Below, piece after piece: positions 1 to 10,268 of a DNA stretch of 64,000 bases. Below the pieces are notes generated by a model. It searched no databases. It was not told where the DNA came from and saw only the letters and a list, made by a program, of their open reading frames with translations. Made by a program: the position numbers and the translations under genes. Position 1 is the first letter of the stretch. Each line of letters begins with the position of its first letter. The DNA comes from VFMC01 sp963791635 (GTDB lineage Bacteria; Actinomycetota; Acidimicrobiia; Acidimicrobiales; Ilumatobacteraceae): contig CAWBTC010000007.1 of assembly GCA_963791635.1 (NCBI GenBank), positions 1 through 64,000 on the forward strand. Direction: 5' to 3'.

Positions 1-1345
<1,345 letters not shown>

Positions 1346-1366
1346 GCAGAGGGTAAGGACTCACGA

Positions 1367-1687
1367 ATGAGCGACACCCTGAAAATAGTTCAGGCCTTGG
1401 CAATCCGGGGTGAAGTCCTGTTTTCCGATCACGCCTATGAGCGTCTTGAGGAAAATGATATTGATGCGTTCACCATTTCCTCAGGTGCAGCTTCGGCGAT
1501 TGCACTTGAGGACTATCCAGAAGCACATCTTGGTCCTAGCGTACTAGTTCTCCAACACGACCTGGGCGGGCGCCCCGTGCATGCCGTTTGGGGGTTGCGC
1601 AAGGGTACGGCGGGTCCGGCGGTGGTGATTACGGTGTACCGGCCAGACCCAAACCTCTGGAGTGCCGATTTCAGGAGTCGAAAATGA
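1367..1687 (+). CDS. DUF4258 domain protein
   Basis: A 106-residue protein with the DUF4258 layout: an N-terminal FSDHAYERLEENDI segment, a central block around EDYPEA, and a C-terminal VHAVWGLRKG...AVVITVYRPDP strand pair. DUF4258 proteins are small, often resemble RelE/MqsR-type toxins in fold, and commonly precede a small partner gene. The stop codon overlaps the start of the next gene in an ATGA arrangement, which suggests translational coupling. No catalytic residues can be assigned with certainty. A toxin role is inference from family and gene pairing only. Confidence 0.75.
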   Translation: MSDTLKIVQALAIRGEVLFSDHAYERLEENDIDAFTISSGAASAIALEDYPEAHLGPSVLVLQHDLGGRPVHAVWGLRKGTAGPAVVITVYRPDPNLWSADFRSRK

Positions 1688-1902
1688 AGCAACGCCCAAG
1701 CACCAAGTTTGTACACGCGGGAGGATACGCTGCGGAAGTCGATGTCGTGCTCCTCGAAGAGGATCACGAATGGGCGCCATACCTTTCGCTGGACGATGCA
1801 ATGAAGTTAGATGCTGTTCGCGCGGCCCTCAAGGCGGGCGACATCGCATCAGCCAGCAAACTCGCACGCGTTTATGAATTGAAGCCGGTAGCTGCGGAGT
1901 AG
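1684..1902 (+). CDS. small partner protein of the DUF4258 gene
   Basis: A 72-residue acidic protein that starts inside the stop codon of the DUF4258 gene. It opens with KFVHAGGYAAEVDVVLLEED, then has WAPYLSLDDAMKLDAVRAAL and an Ala-rich helix ending in ARVYELKPVA. I recognise this as the type of short conserved protein that follows DUF4258 genes in proteobacteria and cyanobacteria. It has no obvious DNA-binding domain, so if this is a toxin-antitoxin pair it is not one of the usual helix-turn-helix antitoxins. Function unknown. Confidence 0.7.
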   Translation: MKQRPSTKFVHAGGYAAEVDVVLLEEDHEWAPYLSLDDAMKLDAVRAALKAGDIASASKLARVYELKPVAAE

Positions 1903-2017
1903 ACCTCCCGCCACATGACTTTAGCCGCGCTCCGTGATAATTGAATGGAACCCGTGGCGATAATTGCCGCCACGGAGAAGCGTGGGGGCGCAATCGCGAG
2001 ATCGCGCAGATCAATAC

Positions 2018-2548
2018 ATGGCCGTCGAAACTCGAAACTGGGTGTCGCGTCTCATTCGCAATCCCGTCGCCATCATCGGCGCCGTTGGCAGTCTGTTCGT
2101 CGTCTTCGCCAACGCGGAAGGCGCCATCGACGGCGTCGGCCGCCTATGGCATCGCTGGACAGCACCCCCCGCATCTCTTGAAAGCACGTGGCAGGGCGAC
2201 TGGAAATCGCGCGACGGCTTCCACTATGGCTTCGCCATGCAGCTCGATGCGGCCGAGAGCGGTCAAGCCGAGGGGAGGATTAGCTGGGAGCTCAAAGCCA
2301 CGCCGCCAAAATCGCATCTGGCCAACCGCATCGGCGCCACCGGCATCGAATATGTCTCGGGCCAGTTCAATCGCGGCAAGGGCCTCGTGACCATCAAGGG
2401 CTACAAGGTCTCCGACCCGACACTGCTCGCGCTCAATTCTTACAAATTCCAGATCAAGCCCGACCAGATTTCGTTCGTTGGCATGTCGCAACACCGCGGC
2501 GAATGGGAAGCCCAAGCCGGCGGCACGGTGATCGTGACGGAGAAGTAG
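2018..2548 (+). CDS. hypothetical protein with N-terminal membrane anchor
   Basis: A 176-residue protein of unknown function. I chose the ATG at 2018 because upstream codons in this frame are Arg-rich and look non-coding. Residues about 14-33 (NPVAIIGAVGSLFVVFANA) form one hydrophobic segment, followed by a predicted soluble beta-rich domain containing TWQGDWKSRDGFHYGFAMQL and ending in GGTVIVTEK. The C-terminal part resembles a small beta-barrel that could sit outside or along the membrane, but I do not recognise a family. It lies between the DUF4258 pair and a degraded copy of the uvrA 3' end. Confidence 0.55.
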   Translation: MAVETRNWVSRLIRNPVAIIGAVGSLFVVFANAEGAIDGVGRLWHRWTAPPASLESTWQGDWKSRDGFHYGFAMQLDAAESGQAEGRISWELKATPPKSHLANRIGATGIEYVSGQFNRGKGLVTIKGYKVSDPTLLALNSYKFQIKPDQISFVGMSQHRGEWEAQAGGTVIVTEK

Positions 2549-2561
2549 GGAAAGGCGGGGG

Positions 2562-2640
2562 GTGTGGCGACGGCGGCGGTCGCATCGTGGCCGAAGGCGG
2601 TCAGTGGCAAAAGCGGCGGCGGACTAAGCGGATGCGATTT
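2562..2640 (+). repeat. degenerate copy of the uvrA 3' end
   Basis: Reading forward, this stretch encodes GDGGGRIVAEGG followed by an AAAAGCGGCGGC run. The same order occurs at the end of uvrA (GDGGGRIVAEG near 1150-1180, AAAAGCGGCGGCAAG near 1315). It looks like a partial, internally deleted duplicate of the uvrA tail lying on the other side of the three intervening genes. Confidence 0.45.
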
Positions 2641-2668
2641 TTGAGAAGCGGATGTTGAGGAGTGCCCC

Positions 2669-2779
2669 ATGAAGTACATCACGCTGATTGCCGTTATCGC
2701 CATCCTTATCATCCAATGGAGCGGCGAGGTTCCGAAATCCAGCGTGGGCGGCCGGACGCCCGAGGGCGTCGTTGACTGA
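2669..2779 (+). CDS. possible 36-residue single-span membrane peptide
   Basis: The ATG at 2669 is preceded by GAGGAG and begins KYITLIAVIAILIIQW, a clear hydrophobic helix, followed by a short polar tail ending in EGVVD. The composition of the helix and the purine-rich site upstream fit a small membrane protein. It lies close to the probable sequence join near 2.8 kb, so its 3' end may not be native. No family recognised. Confidence 0.3.
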   Translation: MKYITLIAVIAILIIQWSGEVPKSSVGGRTPEGVVD

Positions 2780-3038
2780 TCGAGCGGCGAGGGATCGGGA
2801 GGTACCCCTCACAGCTCTGGTATTTAACACTAATCGATACGGAGCCGGCGCGGAAGCGGATCTCAAACGAGCAAGATCTGCTCGGTCATTCCAGGAGCAC
2901 CAGGTCAGCGCACTGCCGGTGGTGAGGGCGTCGTTCCACGGACGGCGCAACGGTGCGACAGATGCGAATGAGACGTTCGCTCGTCCCGCGCCAGGGTCCC
3001 GTGCCCGGGTCGGCGCGACGAGATCGGAGTGAGGCGAG
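2780..3038. other. non-coding stretch holding the probable join
   Basis: I see no gene here. A short AT-richer patch (TATTTAACACTAATCGATAC, 2820-2839) sits between the proteobacterial-style left end and the high-GC actinobacterial part. If the contig is chimeric, the join most likely lies between 2,779 and 2,950. Confidence 0.35.
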
Positions 3039-4453
3039 CTACAGCAGCTCGGCGGCGAGGCTCGCCACGGCACTGCGCTCGCACGCCGACAGCGTGACGT
3101 GGCCGAAGCACCGCTGCCCGCCGAAGGCCTGGATGAGCACGGCGAGCGCGTTGTTCGACTCGCCGAGGTACGGCGCGTCGATCTGGCTCGTGTCGCCGGT
3201 GAAGATCACCTTGGTGCCTTCGCCGATGCGGGTGAGGATCGTCTTCAGCGTCGTCGGCTCGAGGTTCTGCGCCTCGTCGACGATCACGATCTGGCGGTGC
3301 AGCGAACGGCCGCGCAGGAACGTGACGCTCTCGAGCGACAGCTGGCTGCGAGTGGTGAGCTCGTCGATGAGCGTTCTGGCGTCGTGGCTGCTGCGCTGAT
3401 CGGTGAGCGCGACGATCGCATCGTGGATCGCGGACATCCACGGGTCGAGCTTCTCGTCGAGGCCGCCGGGCAGGAAGCCGACGTCGGCGCGACCCACGGG
3501 AACGAGCGGGCGGTAGATCGCAAGTCGCTCGAACGCGCGGGCCTCGACCACCTGTTCGAGGCCGGCGGCGATCGCGAGCACGGTCTTGCCCGTGCCGGCA
3601 CGACCGTCGAGGGCGACCACGCTCACCTCGGGGTCGAGCAGCAGTTCGAGCGCGAATCGCTGTTCCTTCGAGCGGGCCCGCAGCCCCCACGCCTCGGGTG
3701 CCGGTGGGCCGAGCAGCACCAACTCGTCGTCGAACGCGACGCACCAGCGCCGACTGCGAGCCGAGCCGCAGCACGGCGAACGTGTTCTCCTTCGGTCGAG
3801 ACCCTGCTCGTCGAGCATGGTCGGCGGCCAGTGCCCCGGCGGCGTAGAGCGTGTCGATCGACGTCGTGGGTGCGTCTCGAACGTGCGCCAGCCGGTGTCG
3901 CGGCTGATCGCAGGCTGCGACCGACCGGCCGGTGCTCGGCCGCCTGCAGCCCGAGGTGCGCGGCCTTGATGCGCAGCGCGGCGTCGTTCGACACCATCGT
4001 GGTCGGCGCGTACAGCGCCTGGCCGAGCGCGGCGCCGATGATCCGGTTGTCGGGCACGTGCGGGTCGAGACCGTGCTCGACGAGGAGGTGCCTCTGCACG
4101 CCGTTGATCTCGATGCGCAGCGTGCCGGGGCCACCGCACCGTGAGCGGACACGGCGGTGGCGAGCGAGCCGCCGGCGCCGACTCGCAGATCCTCGATCGA
4201 GCGCAGCGCCGTGCGTGCTGCACGGCCGACGTCGTCGAGGCGTGTCTTCAGCGAATCGAGCTCCTCGATCACCGTGAGCGGGATGACGACGTCGGCGTCG
4301 CCGAAGCCGTGGATGCATGCCAGGATCGGCCACGAGCACCGAGGTGTCGAGCACGATCCGCGTCCGGACCGTGCTCGCCTCGACTTCCTGTGTCTCACCT
4401 CCATCCGTCGATCCGTGGGACGACAGCGGGGAAGCCAGGTCGGTCAACGCCAC
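3039..4453 (-). CDS. phoH2: PIN-PhoH fusion ATPase (PhoH2 type), frameshifted
   Basis: PhoH2 proteins join an N-terminal PIN RNase domain to a PhoH ATPase and act as RNA helicase/RNase. Read on the minus strand, the parts lie in several frames: TRIVLDTSVLVADPG and PLTVIEELDSLK (PIN acidic residues), then HLLVEHGLDPHVPDNRIIGAAL, then the PhoH core with Walker A GRAGTGKTVLAIAAG, Walker B IVIVDEAQNLEP, and IFTGDTSQIDAPYLG. The end matches typical PhoH C termini. At least three frame changes fall between 3,720 and 4,340. Motif order is intact, so indel errors are more likely than decay. The start at 4453 is a choice; an upstream start cannot be excluded. Confidence 0.85.
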
Positions 4454-4605
4454 TCCTCGATGGGCAGGACCCGTGACGGGACGGTTGGACGATGTCGGAA
4501 CGCAACAGGCAGTTCTTACCCCATCGGCGCCCGGGTGAGGTGGATTTCGGTGGGGGGTTCACACGCCGTTCACCCGTTGCGACGCCGCCAGGTGTCGGCG
4601 TTGCG

Positions 4606-5178
4606 TCAGAGCATGTCGGGGATGCCTTCGTCGAGCACGCACCCCGCAGCTGTTCAGCGCCATCGACACCAGGTGGTAGTGGCCGACGGTGAAGACCACG
4701 TCGAGCATCTGCTCGGTGCTGTACCGCTCGGCGAGCGTCGCCCACGTCGCGTCGGAGATCGTGCTGTCGTCGTGCAGCTCGTCGACTGCGCGCAGCAGCG
4801 CGGCATCGAACGGCGACCACGCTGGATCGTCGGGGCCGACCTTCACCCGCTCGATCTCGTCGACGTGACGTCGACTCGCTGTGCGATCACGTGATGCTGG
4901 CCGAACTCGTACGGCGCTGCAGCAGCGCACGCCCGACACGCAGGATGAGCAGTTCGCGATCGCGCGGCGTCAGCGTGTTCTTCGACATCACGTGCGTTGG
5001 CGAACACCAGCCACCGGCGCAGCAGCGCGGGGTGGTGGGCGAGCGTCGCGAAGATGTTCAGCGTCGTGCCGTCGGGCGCGCGCAAGCCGCCCTTGTCGTA
5101 CAGCTCCAGCACCTCGGGCGACGGATCGGATGGGCACGGGTGTCGGATGCGAGGCGGTGCTCGATCGGCGGCGTTCAT
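4606..5178 (-). CDS. carboxymuconolactone decarboxylase-like protein, frameshifted
   Basis: Minus-strand segments assemble into one protein. It starts MNAADRAPPRIRHP, has SPEVLELYDKGGLRAPDGT and LNIFATLAHHPALLRRWLVFAN, passes a disrupted stretch holding the CxxxH-type active region (YEFGQHH), then continues with DEIERVKVGPDDPAWSPFD and ends near GHYHLVSMALNSCGV...GIPDML. This is the alkylhydroperoxidase/carboxymuconolactone decarboxylase fold, typical of an actinobacterial CMD-family member acting on peroxides or aromatic lactones. At least two indels, near 4,650 and 4,860-4,990, break the frame. Its substrate cannot be told from sequence. Confidence 0.75.
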
Positions 5179-5206
5179 CGCGATCTTCGCGCCAGACTGG
5201 CGTGAC

Positions 5207-5631
5207 ATGGACGACCAAGGGTGCGTGTTCTGCGGGATCGTCGCCGGCGCGCGGACGCCGATGTGGTGCTCGACGACGAGGTCGCGGTTGCGTTCCTCGA
5301 TCGTTCGCCGGTGTTCAAGGGCCACGTGCTCGTGGTGCCCGCGGGTCGCACGTCGTGACGCTCGCCGATCTCGATGTGGAACTGACTCGGCCCGTTCTTC
5401 GAACGGGTGCAGCGCATCGCCGCGCGCGTTGCCGGGCGCTCTCGAGGCGCACGGCACGTTCGTCGCGAACAACAACATCGTCAGTCAGAGCGTGGCTCAC
5501 CTTCACGTGCACGTCGTCCCGAGACGCAAGCGGACGGGCTTCGCGGGTTCTTCTGGCCCCGTGAGACGATACGCCGTGGGAGAGGCGGCACGTACGCAGA
5601 CGCCATCCGCACGTCTCTGAGCAACGGCTGA
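5207..5631 (+). CDS. HIT family nucleotide hydrolase/transferase, frameshifted
   Basis: The start gives MDDQGCVFCGIVAG, the usual HIT N terminus with a CxxC-like zinc site. Fragments downstream in other frames include VFKGHVLVVP, the helix ALPGALEAHGTFVANNN, and the histidine triad SVAHLHVHVVP followed by RRKRTGFAGFFWPR. The tail ends TYADAIRTSLSNG. HIT proteins hydrolyse nucleoside phosphoramidates or dinucleoside polyphosphates. The gene is divergent from the CMD-like gene, 28 bases away. Three or more indels between 5,250 and 5,560 split it, while every motif is retained. Confidence 0.8.
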
Positions 5632-5686
5632 TGATGAACGCACCGTCGAGCATCTCGGATGCCGTTGAGGCGAGACGTGCGTCACT

Positions 5687-5706
5687 CGTTGCATTTGCAA
5701 CAACGA
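5687..5706. promoter_or_regulatory. short inverted repeat upstream of HU
   Basis: GTTGCATTTGCAAC is a perfect 6-base inverted repeat with a TT centre, about 100 bases before the HU start. It could be a regulator site or a remnant of a terminator for the HIT gene; there is no direct evidence for either. Confidence 0.25.
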
Positions 5707-5801
5707 GGGTGCTTGCTATTCGTGCATGAAACCTGTTCGATACGCGGGCGTAACGCTCCGTTACACCGGGAACAAACCGATACGAAGAGGTATCAGCAGA
5801 C

Positions 5802-6089
5802 ATGACCAAAGCAGAGTTGATCGACGCAGTGGCGACGAAGTCGGGCGTCACCAAGGCTGACGCAGAGCGCGTCGTTGGCGCGTTCTTCGACATCGTCACC
5901 ACGACTGCGAAGAAGGGCGACAAGGTTGCGTGGCCGGGCTTCGGCTCGTTCAGCACCTCGAAGTCGAAGGCCCGCACCGGCCGCAACCCACAGACCGGCG
6001 AAGCAGTGAAGATCGCTGCCTCGACCCGGATGAAGTTCACCTCGAGCAGCACGCTCAAGGATGAACTGAACCCCAACAAGAAGAAGTAA
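5802..6089 (+). CDS. hup: HU-type nucleoid DNA-binding protein
   Basis: A 95-residue HU/IHF-family protein, complete in one frame. It starts MTKAELIDAVATKSGVTKAD and has the beta-arm region (FGSFSTSKSKARTGRNPQTGE) whose RNPQTG loop inserts into the DNA minor groove. It ends in a short KKK tail. Length fits a one-domain HU. Many actinobacterial HU proteins (HupB) carry a long Lys/Ala tail in the same polypeptide; here that tail is missing and a PAKKA protein is encoded 25 bases downstream. GAAGAGG upstream may serve as the ribosome site. Confidence 0.95.
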   Translation: MTKAELIDAVATKSGVTKADAERVVGAFFDIVTTTAKKGDKVAWPGFGSFSTSKSKARTGRNPQTGEAVKIAASTRMKFTSSSTLKDELNPNKKK

Positions 6090-6114
6090 CCCAGGACCAG
6101 AGAAGGAACAACAC

Positions 6115-6470
6115 ATGATGGCTGCAAAGAAGGCTCCGGCCAAGAAGGCTCCCGCCAAGAAGGCCGCTCCGGCCAAGAAGGCTGCGGCGAAGAAGGCTCC
6201 GGCCAAGAAGGCTGCACCCGCGAAGAAGGCTGCTCCGGCCAAGAAGGCTGCGCCGCGAAGAAGGCGGCTCCGGCGAAGAAGGCTGCTCCCGCCAAGAAGG
6301 CTGCCGGCCAAGAAGGCTGCTCCGGCCAAGAAGGCTCCGGCGAAGAAGGCTGCTCCGGCCAAGAAGGCTGCACCGCGAAGAAGGCTGCTCCCGCGAAGAA
6401 GGCTGCACCGGCCAAGAAGGCTCCGGCCAAGAAGGCTCCGGCCAAGAAGGCTGCTGCCAAGAAGAAGTGA
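6115..6470 (+). CDS. Lys/Ala/Pro-rich histone H1-like protein, frameshifted
   Basis: The ATG follows AGAGAAGGA, a good ribosome site, 25 bases after the HU stop. The protein consists of PAKKA/AKKAP repeats, the histone H1-like tail seen at the C terminus of actinobacterial HupB. It would bind DNA through charge and help compact the nucleoid. The frame slips near 6,250 and again near 6,370 (PAKKA becomes PRRRR), then returns to AAKKK and a stop at 6468-6470. In such a repeat these slips are very likely sequencing errors. It probably works with the HU protein encoded just upstream. Confidence 0.8.
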
Positions 6471-6497
6471 GTTGCCCCGAGCACTCGGAGCGTCGTG

Positions 6498-6521
6498 ACG
6501 AGGGGCCTGCGGGCTCCTCGT
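6498..6521 (+). terminator. stem-loop after the HU/PAKKA operon
   Basis: ACGAGGGGCC pairs with GGCTCCTCGT (10 base pairs, one G-T) around a TGCG loop. It lies 28 bases after the PAKKA stop and before the next gene. No clear T-run follows, as is common in high-GC actinobacteria. Confidence 0.5.
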
Positions 6522-6563
6522 TCGCGTTCGGTGGAGCACGCTGTCGCGACGAACAATGCACGC

Positions 6564-7354
6564 ATGGACCGCATCTGTGACGACCTCGTCGAGGAGCACG
6601 CCGTCGCTCGATGCATTGGTCGGCCGGACTCGACGAGGCGCAGTGGGGACTCGCAACGGCGTCGCCGGGATGGACCGTCCGCGATCAGGTGAGCCACCTC
6701 TGGTTCTTCGATCAGCGGGCGCTGATGGCGACTGACCGATCCGGACGAGTTCTCCGCCGATGCCGCAGCGGCTCATGGCGGCGGGTGGTACCGAGGCATC
6801 GGTCGCATCCGGCCGAGCGATCACCGGGGCCGAACATGCTCGAACGCGTGGCGCGTCGATCGGGCGCAGCTGCATCGATGCCGCACGTCGCGTCGATGCC
6901 GTCCACCGCGGGTGCCGTGGTACGGCCCGGCGATGGGTGCTCGTTCGTTCATCACGGCGCGGCTGATGGAGACGTGGGCGCACGGCCAGGACGTGTCGAC
7001 GCGTCTTGGTGTCGCGCGTCGAGCCGACGGATCGGCTCCGCCACGTCGCCCACATCGGCGTGCGCGCCCGGCCGTTCAGCTATGCGATCCGATCGATGCC
7101 GATGCCCGAAGCCGACGTCCACGTCGCGCTCACGCACGCCGTCGGGCGAGACGCGACACCTGGGGCTCGCCGGCGGCGACCGACTCGGTGCGTGGCCCGA
7201 TGCTCGACTTCTGCCTTGTCGTCACGCAGCGTCGCCATCGCGACCGACACGGCGCTCGAGATCCACGGCTGCGGCCGCCGAGGAGTGGATGTCGATCGCT
7301 CAGGCATTCGCCGGTGATCCTGGACCTGGGCGACAGCCCGGCCAGTTCGGCTGA
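6564..7354 (+). CDS. TIGR03084-type DinB-like metal-binding protein, frameshifted
   Basis: The start MDRICDDLVEEH leads into LATASPGWTVRDQVSHLWFFDQRALMA, the metal-site histidine region of DinB/mycothiol-dependent enzymes. It is followed by VPWYGPAMGARSFITARLMETWAHGQD, RLRHVAHIGVRARPFSYA and MPMPEADVHVALT. The C terminus reads AEEWMSIAQAFAGDPGPGRQPGQFG. This order matches the actinobacterial TIGR03084 family, about 260 residues, whose substrate is unknown. The pieces sit in all three forward frames, with at least four indels. Confidence 0.7.
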
Positions 7355-7368
7355 ACGCTCGCAACCGA

Positions 7369-8149
7369 CTACAGGTCGCTGATCCGCTTGAACACCTCAG
7401 CCGACGCCACGCCATGCGCGGCACCAAGTCCGGCCAGGCGCGCGACGGATGCCGATCGTCGGAACGCGTCGATCTGAGCGGCGTCGGTTGGCCTTCATCG
7501 TGCTCTCGAACTGCGACTCGTGCGCCTCGAGCGCCTCGAGCTTCGCATCGACGAATCCGGTCACGTCCTCGACGTGGTCGGCAGTGTCGGCCTCCCACAG
7601 CAACAGCGTGTCGGGGCGGTGATGAGCGATGCCGTGCTCTTTGAAGAAGTGCGGGTCGCGTGACGCCGACGACGCCATCGCATGCCAGGAGCCCGGCATG
7701 ACGGTGATCGGGGTGCAGCCGATAGCGCTTCCACGGGTCGTGGCCGAGCACCACCTCGAGGCGCAGCTGGCGGATCACCTTCGCCACCTGCGCCACGAAG
7801 CGCGAGCGAGCTGTCGAGCTCGCCGTCGACCTCGCCGAGGAACACCACCTCACCGGCGCTCGACCCGAGAGGACGGCGTGCCGCGTCGCGTTGCTCGTCC
7901 TGGCGTCGGCGGACGAGCGCATCGGTGTCGGCGGACGACGTCCCACGTGCCCTTCGAGCCGTCGGTGCACACGAGGTGGTGCACGACGCAGCCAGCGGCC
8001 GCCCACTTCGCGAGCGTGCCGCCGGCGCCGAACTCGACGTCGTCGGGATGTGCACCGATCGCGAGCGCCGACGACGGCACGTCGAGGTCGCGGCTGAACG
8101 ACGGTGTCAGCGGATCGGGAACGGGTTGTCCGGGTTCGTTCGCAGCCAT
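7369..8149 (-). CDS. PIG-L/LmbE family deacetylase, frameshifted
   Basis: On the minus strand, MAANEPGQPVPDP is followed by ALAIGAHPDDVEFGAGGTLAKWAAAG, the AHPDD zinc-binding motif of N-acetylglucosaminyl deacetylases (MshB/LmbE/PIG-L). A second zinc ligand region is seen as HPDHR near 7,720. Later segments are HFFKEHGIAHHRPDTLLLWEADTADHVEDVTGFVDAKLEALEAHESQF and a tail ending ISDL. The start overlaps the 3' end of fbiD by 43 bases, so the two are probably co-expressed. At least three indels split the frame. The sugar substrate is unknown; it need not be a mycothiol enzyme. Confidence 0.8.
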
Positions 8150-8785
8150 GCGGGGAGGACGTCCTTCACGAGATGGGTGGGTGAGGTCGACGGGGTGGTC
8201 GATGTCGAGGGCGAGGAACCGGTCACGTACGACTTCGACCGCATACCCCGTGCCGAGTGCGAGCCCGAGGTGGCGACGGAACGAGCCACCTCCGTAGGCG
8301 GCGCGCAGACCTGAGTCGACTGCTGCGATCGGAAATGACAGCACGTTCGTGCCGTCGAGACGCCGGTCTGGGACGAGCACCACGGTGTTGCGTCGGGCGA
8401 AGATCGCGAGCGTCGACGGGCAGGGCAGATCGCCATGAGCGACGATCACGTGGTGGTGTCCGATCTCTCTGAGCTGGTCGACCGCATGGTCGACGGCACC
8501 GTTCAGACCGAGGCCCTCCTGCCACAGCACCAGCGCTCCGTGTTCGCGTGCCCAATCGGCAACCGCGTGGTCGTCGCACGCGACGGCGACAGGGCCGTCG
8601 CCTGCGGCGGCGAGCACCCGCTCGGCGGTCCAGCGGGCAAGTCGATCGCGACGATCGGCGTCGAGGGCGGGCTCGAGCCGTCCCTTCGCGAAGTGGAACG
8701 CCTTGATCGGTACGAGGACGACGGCATCGGTCGCGCTGCCCTCGAGCGAGCTGGTCTGGGGGCGCTCCACGGTCACGGCGCTCAT
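8107..8785 (-). CDS. fbiD: FbiD/CofC guanylyltransferase of F420 biosynthesis
   Basis: FbiD/CofC activates phosphoenolpyruvate or 2-phospholactate with GTP to make the F420 side-chain precursor. The protein has the expected nucleotidyltransferase start VLVPIKAFHFAKGRL, then VIVAHGDLPCPS and VLVPDRRLDGTNVLSFP, and ALDIDHPVDLTH near the end. One indel near 8,170 shifts the frame; in the restored frame it ends LPAWLRTNPDNPFPIR, as homologues do. I chose the ATG at 8785; a GTG lies 9 bases upstream. Presence of this gene implies the organism makes F420. Confidence 0.88.
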
Positions 8786-8841
8786 GGTACGCACAGGGTG
8801 TCGATCGCCCCACGCTCGCGAGCGCCTCCGCTCAGAGTCGT

Positions 8842-8990
8842 CCGGTGTGCTGGAGCTCGCCCGTCGCTACGGTGTGCAGATGCCCATCACCGAGCAGATC
8901 GTCGACGTGAGCGACGCAAGCGCGACGCCGTTCGGCGCCGTGACGGCCGTCGAGCAGTGTTCGCGCAGGAGTGAGGTCGACCGACCGTGA
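8842..8990 (+). pseudogene. gpsA: 3' remnant of glycerol-3-phosphate dehydrogenase (gpsA)
   Basis: The frame reads GVLELARRYGVQMPITEQIVDV, which matches the extreme C terminus of NAD(P)-dependent glycerol-3-phosphate dehydrogenase (an ELARRxGVxMPIxEQV-type segment), then a short tail. Only about 50 residues are present; the NAD-binding and catalytic domains are absent upstream, where fbiD starts on the other strand. The stop overlaps the next gene's GTG, suggesting an ancestral gpsA operon. It could also be an assembly deletion. Confidence 0.55.
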
Positions 8991-10268
8991 CCGCAGCACC
9001 GACCTCTCTCGGCGCGCCCGTGGCGCAACCGCCCACGATCGGTGTGCTCGGCGGCGAGTGGCGCGCGACCGTGGCTCCGTGGGGTGCCGTCCAGCAGTGG
9101 GACGGCCTCGGCACACTCGACTGGTTCGTGGCTGCCGACGACCGTTGGTACGTACCGGCCGACGAGTCCACGGTGCGCCAGTCGCTCGTGGAAGGCACGC
9201 CCGTGGTGGAGACTCGGGTGCGTATCCCCAACGGTGACGCCGTGCAACGGGTCTACGCCGTTGCCGACCACGGTGGCGTGACGATCGTGGAGGTGGAGAA
9301 CGACTCGCCGATGCCGATCGCGGTTGCCTTCGTCGGAGCGACCCTGTTGTCCCAGCGACCCCCGGCAGACATGCCCTTGCAGGGCCTCGACCTGCCGACG
9401 GGCACGGTGGCGTTCCCCATCGGTCATCGCGCCACGCTCACCGTCGCCATCGCGCACGATCAGACGACCGCAGGTGCGCGTTCGGGCCAGTTACCGCCCG
9501 GCCTGCCGCCGGCGACGCAGGTGGTTCGTGGCTGGCTGGCCGCGGCAGAGCGGGCCAGCAGGCTCCTGCTGCCAGACACCACGATGTCGTCGTGTGTGGT
9601 GCGTGACCGGTGCCAGCTGATGCTCGACGGCCCGACCGATGCGGTCAAGGATCCCGTGGCGTTCCTCCTCGGCGTGGCCGACCTCGTGCGGATGGGCAGC
9701 ATCGCCGATCCATGGATGCCCGAGGTGGTGGACGCAGTGGCCGCGCTCGGCGTCTCGCCACAGCGATCCGCTGATCGCCGGAGCGTTCGACGCGGCCGAA
9801 CGAGTGTGCCTCGCTGCCGACGAGCGTCGCGCGACGAAGGACTTGCGGAAGGTGCGTAACCGCGTGCTCACCGCGGGTGTCGCACCGGGGTCGGTGCCGG
9901 CCGTCGTGGAGGGAGTGCGTGGGATCGCGCAGCTCGAGCGCGCGATCGCATCCGGTACCGATCTGTTCCCGAGCGGCGTCCCGACGTCATGGTTGGGTCA
10001 GAACTTCGAGGTGTACGGCGTGCCCACCGGACCGGCGTCGGAGGTGTCCTTCGCGCTGCGGTGGCACGGTGCGCGCCCGGCCCTGCTGTGGGAGTGCACC
10101 GGCGAGGCCGTGACGCTCACCTCGTCGGGTGCTGCGCCCGGCTGGAGCACCACCGAACGCACCGGCGAGGCTCTGTGGCCCGCACCCGCAGGCGCGTCGC
10201 TGATCACGAGTCACGACGAGCAGGCATCTCCGATCGAGCCGCCGGCGGACGGCATCTCCTTCAACTGA
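8987..10268 (+). CDS. conserved hypothetical protein, one frameshift
   Basis: A protein of about 425 residues. It begins (GTG) TAAPTSLGAPVAQPPTIGVLGGEWRATVAPWG and has a beta-rich N-terminal half (FVAADDRWYVPADE, VRIPNGDAVQRVYAVADHGGVTIVEVEND). The helical middle is RLLLPDTTMSSCVVRDRC, and a second beta-rich part ends PADGISFN. One indel near 9,765 shifts the frame at PQRSAD; the next frame continues LIAGAFDAAERVCLAADERR. I do not recognise a family, though the N-terminal beta-sandwich recalls carbohydrate-acting enzymes. It overlaps the following peptidase gene at TGATG, so the two are likely co-translated. Confidence 0.7.

Noticed and set aside
2669..3073. Longer reading frames on both strands around the PhoH2 end
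   Set aside because: They are Arg/Ser/Pro-rich with no motifs and lie across the probable join; only the short membrane peptide was kept, at low confidence.
4559..4939. Separate gene on the minus strand covering the C-terminal half of the CMD-like protein
   Set aside because: It joins in sense to the segment at 4,990-5,178; one frameshifted gene explains both.
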